The notes beneath the pieces were generated by a model, which was not told where the DNA came from, searched no databases, and saw nothing but the letters and a program-made list of their open reading frames with translations. A stretch of DNA of 5,122 bases from positions 1 through 5,122 of the forward strand of contig JAITEX010000045.1 of the NCBI GenBank assembly GCA_031281765.1, in the 5' to 3' direction. Source of the stretch: Eubacteriales Family XIII. Incertae Sedis bacterium. GTDB taxonomy: Bacteria > Bacillota > Clostridia > Peptostreptococcales > Anaerovoracaceae. Made by a program: the position numbers and the translations under genes. Shown here piece by piece: positions 1-5,048 of this stretch. Position 1 is the stretch's first letter; each line of letters starts with the position of its first letter.

Positions 1-1
1 T

Positions 2-871
2 ATGCAGGCCGTAGACCTTTTTGATGAGGTTTTTGTGGAGTGCGGCGGCGGCCGCGCCGGCGGAGCCGGCGCGCGCATATCGGTAGATATGCGCCCGGCC
101 GGGGCCGTGATTCCGGAGACGGACAATCTCGCGTACAAGGCAGCCGTGCTGATGGCGGAACATTTTGCCCCGGCCGGGGCCGCCGCGCCCCCGGACCTGC
201 GCATCCTTATCCACAAGAATATCCCCCTGTCCGCGGGCCTTGCGGGCGGCTCGTCCGACGCGGCAGCCGTCATGCTTGCGCTTGCGGGGCAATGGGACAT
301 AGACGCGGACCTTGCGCGGTTGTGCGCGCTCTCAACGGAAATCGGCGCCGACGTCCCGTTCTGCCTTGCCGCGAACGCGAAAATCAACGGGAGCCGGTAC
401 GCGCCGGATCCCACGGCCACATCGACAGCGCTTGCGGAGGGTATCGGCGACCTACTGACGCCGCTGCCCGCGCCGCCTGGCGCCCTTATCATCCTGAACC
501 CGGACCTGGCGCTGTCAACACCGCATATATACGAGGTATACGATGACGCGCCCGAAAAAGCTGCGCGCCCGGATACGGACGGGTTTCTGCGCGAGTTGAG
601 AGGCGACGGGCTGTCAAAGGCCGCGCCTGCCATCGACGCCTTTATGGTGAACGCGCTTGAGTATGCTGCGGCAAGCGAAAGCCCCGAAACGGCGCGCCTG
701 CTTGCTGGGGTGAAGAGTACGCTGCCCTGCGCGGCGGTATTTCTCAGCGGAAGCGGCCCGTCCGTCGCCGCCTATTTCCCGAAACGCGCCGAAGCCGAAG
801 AAGCGCTGCCTCTTGCACGGGAACGTTTCGAGAAAAACGGCGTAAAAGTATTCTTCGCCCCTATCCTTTAA
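2..871 (+). CDS. ispE: 4-diphosphocytidyl-2-C-methyl-D-erythritol kinase, 5'-truncated by window edge
   Basis: GHMP-family kinase that phosphorylates the 2-hydroxyl of CDP-methylerythritol with ATP in the cytoplasmic MEP pathway to isoprenoids. Residue numbers count from the first in-window codon. The ATP-binding glycine/serine loop IPLSAGLAGGSSDAAA lies at 74-89, with Lys72 before it. GADVPFC at 115-121 carries the likely catalytic Asp117, and the C-terminal GHMP motif SGSGPSVAAY is at 249-258. The apparent start MQAVDLFDEV matches an internal stretch of the family, so the real start and the N-terminal PAKINL-type motif (roughly 30 residues) lie upstream of the window. About 16 extra residues separate PFCL from TALAEGIG, where the family normally has only a short Gly-containing link. 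It ends 18 bases before ddl. The identification is firm; the 5' end is missing. Confidence 0.95.
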   Translation: MQAVDLFDEVFVECGGGRAGGAGARISVDMRPAGAVIPETDNLAYKAAVLMAEHFAPAGAAAPPDLRILIHKNIPLSAGLAGGSSDAAAVMLALAGQWDIDADLARLCALSTEIGADVPFCLAANAKINGSRYAPDPTATSTALAEGIGDLLTPLPAPPGALIILNPDLALSTPHIYEVYDDAPEKAARPDTDGFLRELRGDGLSKAAPAIDAFMVNALEYAAASESPETARLLAGVKSTLPCAAVFLSGSGPSVAAYFPKRAEAEEALPLARERFEKNGVKVFFAPIL

Positions 872-880
872 TGGTATAAT
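872..880 (+). promoter_or_regulatory. Extended -10 promoter candidate for ddl
   Basis: TGGTATAAT is a perfect extended -10 (TG-N-TATAAT) directly after the ispE stop codon. No good -35 is present; TTCTTC at 851-856 with an 18-base spacer is the nearest. Transcription would start around 887, only about three bases before the ddl ATG at 890. The motif is seen directly; activity is inferred. AT-rich spacers can give such matches by chance, but the same element recurs at 3589. Confidence 0.5.
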
Positions 881-889
881 TAATTTACT

Positions 890-1960
890 ATGAAAAAAGT
901 TGCGGTTCTCTTCGGAGGCAGATCTCAGGAACACGAAATATCGATACTGTCCGCATCGGCCGTCATAGGCGCGCTGAATGCCGCAGGCTTTGAACCCGTA
1001 CCGATAGGCATCGGAAAGCGCGGCGATTGGTATCATATTATAAGCGATATGGACGGAATCGTATCGCTTGACGACAAACGCTTCAGGGCGCTTATACCGA
1101 ATGACGGAAACGAGGCAAGCGAAGGCGCCACGCGCATCGAGCCATACGAATTGACCCGTCTCGCGGATTTCGCCTTCCCCGTCCTGCATGGGCCGTACGG
1201 TGAGGATGGTACGGTTCAGGGCTTGTTTGAGATGTTCGGAATGCCCTATGCGGGCTGTGGCGTTGCGGCTTCCGCGATAGCCATGGACAAAATATTTTCG
1301 AAGGAGCTGCTTATCAGAGCGGGCTTGCCCGTTTGCGGACATACGGCGGCCTATGCAAAAGATTTTGCCGCCCGCCGGGAGCAGGAGCTATGCAGGATAG
1401 AAACGGAGCTTGGTTATCCGGTGTTCGTGAAACCCGCAAACATGGGCTCAAGCGTCGGCGTCGGCCGCGCCACAGACAGGGCGGGGCTTGCGGCAGCCAT
1501 AGACGAAGCGCTGAAATACGACAGCAGGATACTTATCGAGACCGAAGTGAAAGGCAGGGAACTTGAAACCGCCATACTCGGAAACGACGACCTGCAACCG
1601 GGAGCGGTCGGCGAAATCGTAACGGAGAGCGAATTCTACGATTACGATACGAAGTACAGAGGATCCGGCGCCCGGCTCGATATTCCCGCCGATATACCGG
1701 AACGGGTGCGGGATGAGATAAGGGGGCTTGCGTGCGCCGCGTTCCGGACGCTCGGTGGGTCGGGCTTCTCGCGCGTTGATTTTTTCCTCGAAGAGGGGAC
1801 GGAAAAAGTATATATAAATGAAATGAATACGATTCCGGGGTTTACGCGGTACAGCATGTTTCCGCTCTTGTGGGAAGCGAACGGCGTGGACTTCGCGGAA
1901 TTAGTCGAAAGGATAGTGGGACTCGGATATGAAAGACATTATGCTAAAAATCATCGGTAA
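890..1960 (+). CDS. ddl: D-alanine--D-alanine ligase
   Basis: ATP-grasp ligase joining two D-alanines into the dipeptide added by MurF to the peptidoglycan stem; cytoplasmic. At 356 residues it is the longer Ddl form. Visible motifs are the N-terminal GGRSQEHEIS (9-18), HGPYGEDGTVQG (100-111), the ATP-grasp lysine segment VFVKPANMGSSVG (178-190), DYDTKY (251-256), the acidic SRVDFF (294-299) and the metal/substrate loop NEMNTIPGFT (310-319), followed by YSMFPLLWE as in Firmicutes Ddl. The DYDTKY segment retains the Lys-Tyr pair seen in D-Ala-D-Ala ligases, arguing against a VanA-type D-Ala-D-Lac enzyme. ATG at 890 fits the family start. No Shine-Dalgarno is visible in the 18 bases between ispE and ddl, so translation may be coupled to ispE or start on a nearly leaderless mRNA. 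The 3' end overlaps the next gene. Confidence 0.96.
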   Translation: MKKVAVLFGGRSQEHEISILSASAVIGALNAAGFEPVPIGIGKRGDWYHIISDMDGIVSLDDKRFRALIPNDGNEASEGATRIEPYELTRLADFAFPVLHGPYGEDGTVQGLFEMFGMPYAGCGVAASAIAMDKIFSKELLIRAGLPVCGHTAAYAKDFAARREQELCRIETELGYPVFVKPANMGSSVGVGRATDRAGLAAAIDEALKYDSRILIETEVKGRELETAILGNDDLQPGAVGEIVTESEFYDYDTKYRGSGARLDIPADIPERVRDEIRGLACAAFRTLGGSGFSRVDFFLEEGTEKVYINEMNTIPGFTRYSMFPLLWEANGVDFAELVERIVGLGYERHYAKNHR

Positions 1961-2366
1961 TCCGGTCAGCCCGTCCGGAGAGCCGCCACAGGACGAGGAA
2001 ATCGTTGAACTCGTGACAGAGGGGCGCTTCTATCAGCGCGGCGATTCGGTATATCTCGATTATGAAGAGAGCGATTTTTCCGGTATGAAGGGATGCACGA
2101 CAAGCCTGAAGATTACGGGGAATAAAATTCGTATGCAGCGGTACGACGGCGACATCGGCATTGAGACGGCCATCGAGTTTGAAAAGGGCAAACGGTTTAC
2201 CGGGCTTTACGATACGCCTTTCGGCTCCGTCGAAATGGAAGTCCTCACAAACGACATCAGAAACGACATCACGCAGGTTGGCGAAGGCTCGCTCGATATA
2301 GACTACTGTATCAGTCTGAAGGGATTGTCAGAGGGGCGCAGCAAACTGAGCGTCGAGATCATCTAA
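1929..2366 (+). CDS. DUF1934 (YwiB-like) beta-barrel protein
   Basis: A 145-residue protein with no signal peptide or membrane segment, rich in alternating beta-strand patterns. It fits DUF1934/YwiB, a calycin-like small barrel family of unknown function found mainly in Firmicutes. The recognisable core runs from VELVTEGRFYQRGDSVYLDYEES (26-48, shown by pattern: acidic strand, aromatic, Y-x-D-Y-E-E-S) through SGMKGCTTSLKITGNKIRMQR (51-71), FTGLYDTPFG (90-99) and a final LDIDYCISL strand (122-130). It overlaps the end of ddl by 32 bases in another frame. The start at 1929 has a weak GTGGG eight bases upstream. ATG at 1941 is an alternative that would shorten the overlap to 20 bases. The overlap suggests translational coupling with ddl. 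The family assignment is from recalled pattern; no function is claimed. Confidence 0.82.
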   Translation: MKDIMLKIIGNPVSPSGEPPQDEEIVELVTEGRFYQRGDSVYLDYEESDFSGMKGCTTSLKITGNKIRMQRYDGDIGIETAIEFEKGKRFTGLYDTPFGSVEMEVLTNDIRNDITQVGEGSLDIDYCISLKGLSEGRSKLSVEII

Positions 2367-2369
2367 CCT

Positions 2370-3596
2370 ATGCGAAAAAAAATAAAATTAGACTATAAAG
2401 GGCTGCGGCTTTTTATTGTGTGCGCGGCGTTCGTCGGCATTTCAATAGGTTTCAGCCACCAACTCCTGCCGAACTATTTCAAGGACGCCTATGACGCGAC
2501 AGCGGCGGAGCGCGGTTTCGTGGAATTTCCGCGTGAATTGCCCGGACTGCTCGCCATGTTCGTGATGGCGGCGCTCGCCTCGATCAACGACGTGCGCAAA
2601 GCCGTCATCGCGCAGGTCCTCGGCGCCGCGGGCATGCTTGCCCTCGGGTTGTTACACCCGCATTTCGCCATCATGAGCCTGTTTCTTTTCGTATTTTCGA
2701 TGGGGCAGCATATGTTCCTGCCGTTGCAGGACAGTCTTGCCCTGCAGATCAGCCACGGGGAAAACGCGGGCGCAATCCTCGGCTATGTGAACAGCGTCCG
2801 CATGGCGACCTTGGTGCTTTCCGGCATTATTACTTTTGCCGGGTTCCGCTGGGGATGGTTCACTTTTGAGACGCCGGTGTTCGTCTTTCTTATCAGCGCG
2901 GCCGCCTTTGTTGCGGCGGGCATCCTGCTGTTTATCCTCGACCGCCGCGTCAAGCTCGAACCGCCGCGCGCGGAAACAGATAAACCCAAACAGCGCTGGG
3001 TCTTCCGCAAGGCCTACGCGCGCTTCTATTTCATCTGCGCCGTGTTCGGCGGCAGGAAGCAAATCATGGTGGTATTCAGCCCGTGGGTACTGATAGACCT
3101 GCTCGGCTTCAAGGCGGACACGATGTCCATATTGCTCGTGATAGGCGCCTTTATCGGCGTGTTCTTCATACCGCTCGTCGGAAGGATGTGTGACAGGCTC
3201 GGTATCAAAAAGGTCCTCATGTTCGAGTCCGCGGTATTTTTCTTCGTCTATGTCGCTTACGGATTTTTGAGTAAATGGGTCAGTGAAAACGAAATCGTGT
3301 TGACGGGCATCGGCATGATGGCCGTCTACCTGCTCTTTATCGTGGACCGCATGGCGGAACAGTTTTACTTGACGCGCGCCATCTATATCCGGAGCATAGC
3401 GGTAGACCCGTCCGACGTCACGCCGACGCTGACGCTCGGCATGGCCATAGATCACGTAGTCGCCATCGGGGGCTCCGCCGTTTGCGGCCTTATCTGGCAG
3501 CACTTCGGGCCCGAATACGTCTTTCTCATTGCCGGCGTTCTTGCCATCATGAATTTTGTCGCCGCCGCGGGCATTAAGACGAAGAAAATGGTATAA
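2370..3596 (+). CDS. Major facilitator superfamily transporter, substrate unknown
   Basis: A 408-residue polytopic inner-membrane protein with about twelve hydrophobic segments, near residues 11-30, 56-73, 77-95, 99-116, 137-157, 168-190, 217-241, 251-270, 281-301, 307-326, 358-376 and 381-400. A hydrophilic loop (191-213, charged, with Pro) lies between the two halves, as in MFS carriers. The clear MFS motif A, GRMCDRLGIKK, lies at 271-281 between helices 8 and 9. The equivalent loop in the first half (SINDVRK, 71-77) is degenerate. Distinctive stretches are QHMFLPLQDS (113-122) and DPSDVTPTLTLGMAIDH (346-362). The N-terminus MRKKIK is basic and should face the cytoplasm. The gene starts 3 bases after the DUF1934 stop with only a weak GAG upstream, so it is probably cotranscribed and coupled. 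Substrate and direction of transport cannot be judged; it could be an exporter. Confidence 0.9.
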   Translation: MRKKIKLDYKGLRLFIVCAAFVGISIGFSHQLLPNYFKDAYDATAAERGFVEFPRELPGLLAMFVMAALASINDVRKAVIAQVLGAAGMLALGLLHPHFAIMSLFLFVFSMGQHMFLPLQDSLALQISHGENAGAILGYVNSVRMATLVLSGIITFAGFRWGWFTFETPVFVFLISAAAFVAAGILLFILDRRVKLEPPRAETDKPKQRWVFRKAYARFYFICAVFGGRKQIMVVFSPWVLIDLLGFKADTMSILLVIGAFIGVFFIPLVGRMCDRLGIKKVLMFESAVFFFVYVAYGFLSKWVSENEIVLTGIGMMAVYLLFIVDRMAEQFYLTRAIYIRSIAVDPSDVTPTLTLGMAIDHVVAIGGSAVCGLIWQHFGPEYVFLIAGVLAIMNFVAAAGIKTKKMV

Positions 3597-3597
3597 T
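3589..3597 (+). promoter_or_regulatory. Extended -10 promoter candidate for tRNA-Gly
   Basis: TGGTATAAT, identical to the element before ddl, overlaps the Met-Val-stop end of the transporter gene. No convincing -35 is seen. The predicted start near 3604 would give a pre-tRNA leader of about 20 bases. The motif is seen directly; function is inferred. Confidence 0.5.
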
Positions 3598-3603
3598 CAA
3601 TAA

Positions 3604-3617
3604 GGCGCGTGAGCGCC
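3604..3617. other. GC hairpin with GTGA tetraloop before tRNA-Gly
   Basis: GGCGC, loop GTGA, GCGCC: a perfect 5-bp GC stem closed by a GNRA-type loop on the plus strand. It starts where transcription from the 3589 promoter would begin and ends six bases before mature tRNA-Gly, so it could form the 5' end of the pre-tRNA. On the minus strand the same stem is followed by TTATTGATT, so it may instead act as a weak intrinsic terminator for the converging hydrolase transcript. The structure is seen; both roles are inferred. Confidence 0.4.
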
Positions 3618-3623
3618 GGACCT

Positions 3624-3697
3624 GCGGATGTAGTTCAATGGCAGAACATCAGCTTCCCAAGCTGAGAGCGGGAGTTCGATTCTCCTCATCCGCTCCA
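3624..3697 (+). tRNA. tRNA-Gly (anticodon CCC)
   Basis: The full cloverleaf can be folded by hand. The acceptor stem GCGGATG (3624-3630) pairs perfectly with CATCCGC (3687-3693). The D stem is GTTC/GAAC. The anticodon stem TCAGC/GCTGA encloses loop TTCCCAA with anticodon CCC at 3656-3658. The variable loop is GAGC, and the T stem GGGAG/CTCCT (one G-U pair) encloses TTCGATT. Discriminator T3694 is followed by an encoded CCA (3695-3697). It reads GGG glycine codons. The transporter gene ends 27 bases upstream; the converging hydrolase stop codon is four bases beyond CCA, and no terminator follows on this strand. Confidence 0.96.
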
Positions 3698-3701
3698 AAT
3701 C

Positions 3702-4613
3702 TTACCGCGCGTCCATCCAACCGGCGACGTCCTCATAGACTTCGGTCTTGTTGCGCTCGTTCAGCATCTCATGGCGGCCGCCCGGATAGAGCTTCAGCGT
3801 TATGTCGCGCTGTCCGGATTCGGCCAAGCGGCGGTAGACGGTTTCCACGCCCTTGCCATAATCGCCGACGGGATCCTCGCCTCCCGCAAAGAGGTAGAGC
3901 GGCAGTTCGTTCGGCACCTTACCCGCCCAATCTTTTTTGTTGATTTCCCCCATGAGGCTGAACAGATCGTTGAATCCGGCGGCGGTAAAAGAAAAACCGC
4001 AGTATTCGTCGTTCGCGTAATCAATGCAGACATCGTCCACGGTTGAAAGCCACGCGCAGGAATTGACGGGGTTTTCGATGTTCTTCGTATAAGCGCCAAA
4101 CGCTATCGCGGTCAAAAGCCGCCCATCCGACTTCGGCCCCTTGATTTTCTTTTGGAGAGCCGAAAGCAATAGCCCCATACCGAGCAACGGATTCGGCCCC
4201 GCAGTGCCGGACAGTACGCAGCCCGCCAAATCTTTGCCGTAGAGCGTAATATACTTGCGCGCGAGAAAGGAACCCATGCTGTGCCCGATCAGGAATACCG
4301 GAAGCCCCGGATGCTCGCCCGCCGCGTATTCCGTCAGCGAGCGCATATCAGAAACCACATAGTCCATGCCGTTTTTCTCCGCAAAGTAGCCGGGCGTTTC
4401 CGCGTGCGGTCCGTGCCCCGCGTGCTCGTTCATATACACGCTGTAACCGCGCCCCGCGAGAAACCGTGCGAAGCCGTCATAGCGCGGCGGGTACTCGGCC
4501 ATACCGTGCGCTATCTGCACCACCGCTTTCGGCTCGGCGTCCTCCCATTTAAAAGACCTGATGTCCTCGCGCCCGCTGCTTGCGGGACGCATCCATTCGG
4601 TTTGCTGTATCAT
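3702..4613 (-). CDS. Alpha/beta hydrolase, monoacylglycerol lipase / serine aminopeptidase S33-like
   Basis: A 303-residue soluble alpha/beta-hydrolase without signal peptide, of the Hydrolase_4 / lysophospholipase type. The complete catalytic set can be read: oxyanion-hole HGM at 36-38 (after VVQIA), the lipase-like EHAGHGPHA at 64-71, nucleophile elbow GHSMG with Ser112 at 110-114, acid Asp247 in FAGGEDPVGD (242-251), and His281 in YPGGRHEML (276-284). A cap region lies between, around residues 140-230. Length and order fit monoglyceride lipase-like enzymes that release fatty acids from mono- or lysolipids, but the substrate is not certain; esterase or peptidase activity is possible. The start is fixed by GGAGG six bases upstream. 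It is transcribed alone, converging on the transporter/tRNA-Gly unit with a four-base gap. Confidence 0.92.
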   Translation of the reverse strand: MIQQTEWMRPASSGREDIRSFKWEDAEPKAVVQIAHGMAEYPPRYDGFARFLAGRGYSVYMNEHAGHGPHAETPGYFAEKNGMDYVVSDMRSLTEYAAGEHPGLPVFLIGHSMGSFLARKYITLYGKDLAGCVLSGTAGPNPLLGMGLLLSALQKKIKGPKSDGRLLTAIAFGAYTKNIENPVNSCAWLSTVDDVCIDYANDEYCGFSFTAAGFNDLFSLMGEINKKDWAGKVPNELPLYLFAGGEDPVGDYGKGVETVYRRLAESGQRDITLKLYPGGRHEMLNERNKTEVYEDVAGWMDAR

Positions 4614-4619
4614 ATCGCG

Positions 4620-4624
4620 CCTCC
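4620..4624 (-). promoter_or_regulatory. Ribosome binding site of the hydrolase gene
   Basis: GGAGG on the minus strand, six bases before the ATG at 4613. It chooses this start over the internal Met8 and is much stronger than any site in the ddl cluster. Confidence 0.85.
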
Positions 4625-4645
4625 CTACATTTCACTATAAATATT

Positions 4646-4651
4646 ATTATA
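4646..4651 (-). promoter_or_regulatory. -10 candidate for the hydrolase gene
   Basis: A perfect TATAAT on the minus strand in a short AT-rich patch, placed to give a leader of roughly 26 bases containing the GGAGG site. No good -35 or TG extension is seen, so this is a position-based guess. Confidence 0.4.
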
Positions 4652-4677
4652 TACCTCTGGAAATCCGTCCGCGCGTA

Positions 4678-4686
4678 TGATAAAAT
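4678..4686 (+). promoter_or_regulatory. Extended -10 candidate for tRNA-Thr
   Basis: TGATAAAAT fits TG-N-TAAAAT (one mismatch to TATAAT), with TGGAAA 17 bases upstream as a poor -35. It would give a leader of about 64 bases before the tRNA. CATAAT at 4744-4749 is an alternative -10 that would start transcription almost at the mature 5' end. Nothing else is recognised in 4614-4756. Confidence 0.3.
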
Positions 4687-4756
4687 ATCTTCTGCGCGAC
4701 ATAACGCGAGAAACGCTTTATCCGGCGCCTCGCATACACATCGCATAATACGGCAC

Positions 4757-4831
4757 GCTACCGTGGCTCAATGGTAGAGCAGCGCATTCGTAATGCGCAG
4801 GTTGTCAGTTCGATTCTGACCGGTAGCTCCA
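4757..4831 (+). tRNA. tRNA-Thr (anticodon CGT)
   Basis: A complete cloverleaf. The acceptor stem GCTACCG (4757-4763) pairs with CGGTAGC (4821-4827). The D stem is GCTC/GAGC with an AATGGTA loop. The anticodon stem GCGCA/TGCGC holds loop TTCGTAA, anticodon CGT at 4789-4791. The variable loop is AGGTT, and the T stem GTCAG/CTGAC encloses TTCGATT. Discriminator T4828 precedes an encoded CCA. It reads ACG threonine codons. It stands alone between the divergent hydrolase gene and a terminator that starts at the next base. Confidence 0.97.
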
Positions 4832-4876
4832 AATACCCCGGAATATCAATGCTTCCGGGGTATTGTATTTTTTTTT
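4832..4876 (+). terminator. Rho-independent terminator of tRNA-Thr
   Basis: A perfect 12-bp inverted repeat, AATACCCCGGAA (4832-4843) and TTCCGGGGTATT (4853-4864), with a 9-base loop. GTA and nine T residues (4868-4876) follow. The stem starts immediately after the tRNA CCA, so the 3' trailer is the terminator itself. It separates the tRNA from the next promoter. Confidence 0.93.
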
Positions 4877-4909
4877 GCGGGAGGGTTGACGGGGTGTGGG
4901 AAACCCGGC

Positions 4910-4937
4910 TTGCGATAGAGCGGCGGTGTGATATAAT
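4910..4937 (+). promoter_or_regulatory. Promoter of the last (truncated) gene
   Basis: TTGCGA (4910-4915), a 16-base spacer, and TATAAT (4932-4937) preceded by TG-A, giving a perfect extended -10. Transcription should start near 4944, leaving a 5' untranslated leader of about 105 bases. This is the best promoter in the window. TTGACG at 4886 is too far from this -10 to be its -35. Confidence 0.72.
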
Positions 4938-4947
4938 AATATCTCAT

Positions 4948-4970
4948 ATATTAATAACTAATATTAATAA
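4948..4970 (+). repeat. Tandem 10-base AT repeat at the transcription start
   Basis: ATATTAATAA occurs at 4948-4957 and again at 4961-4970, a 13-base period. Each copy contains the self-complementary TATTAATA. The pair sits just downstream of the predicted start of transcription, where a repressor could bind, but low complexity makes chance similarity possible. Confidence 0.5.
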
Positions 4971-5023
4971 GCGGCAAGGGGCACGCCCGACGAGCCGCCA
5001 GTCGCTTGTTCGGAAGCAACAAG
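4971..5023 (+). promoter_or_regulatory. GC-rich structured 5' leader, class unknown
   Basis: Between AT-rich flanks lies a GC-rich block with several possible helices. GCGGC (4971-4975) pairs with GCCGC (4994-4998), enclosing GGG/CCC (4978-4980 with 4986-4988). CTTGTT (5005-5010) pairs with AACAAG (5018-5023). CGAC (4988-4991), inside the first loop, can pair with GTCG (5001-5004) as a pseudoknot. GCTT/AAGC (5004-5007 with 5014-5017) competes with the second stem. It could be a riboswitch or another cis-acting leader, but I recognise no known class, and short GC helices arise easily. Confidence 0.4.
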
Positions 5024-5031
5024 GTGTTTAT

Positions 5032-5037
5032 AGGAGG
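5032..5037 (+). promoter_or_regulatory. Strong ribosome binding site of the last gene
   Basis: A perfect AGGAGG, 11 bases before the ATG at 5049. It fixes the start of the truncated last gene and lies nine bases after the leader's last hairpin, close enough for leader structure to affect access. Confidence 0.85.
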
Positions 5038-5048
5038 AAAGAATAATA

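Noticed and set aside
614..1342. Minus-strand open frame of 242 codons across the ispE-ddl junction
   Set aside because: It lies antisense to two well-identified genes, has no recognisable motif and spans their junction; it is a by-product of GC-rich codon bias.
890..1960. Ligase as a VanA-type D-Ala-D-Lac resistance enzyme
   Set aside because: The DYDTKY segment matches D-Ala-D-Ala ligases, and no vanH, vanX or sensor genes are nearby.
2652..3503. Minus-strand open frame of 283 codons inside the transporter gene
   Set aside because: It is antisense to a clear MFS protein; its composition is His/Asp/Arg-rich and repetitive as expected of a mirror frame.
3638..3943. Plus-strand open frames starting in tRNA-Gly and within the hydrolase region
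   Set aside because: They overlap the tRNA or are antisense to the hydrolase with its full catalytic triad, and have no ribosome binding site.
4671..4710. CGCG-rich short inverted repeats between the hydrolase and tRNA-Thr
   Set aside because: The arms are four or five bases of self-complementary GC, which occur often by chance here.
3673..4834. Shared AGTTCGATTCT and GCTCCAAAT in both tRNAs as possible attachment-site repeats
   Set aside because: They are the T-arm and the tRNA 3' end with CCA, common to many tRNAs; there is no integrase gene between them.
4886..4919. TTGACG with GATAGA as a promoter
   Set aside because: The spacer would be 22 bases, too long; the TTGCGA / TG-A-TATAAT pair downstream is much better.
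4771..5046. Plus-strand open frame of 91 codons
   Set aside because: It begins inside tRNA-Thr and runs through the terminator, promoter and leader, so it cannot be a normal gene.
4971..5048. Leader as a T-box or a known riboswitch
   Set aside because: There is no T-box core sequence, and I could not match the conserved cores of the riboswitch classes I could recall; left as unclassified.
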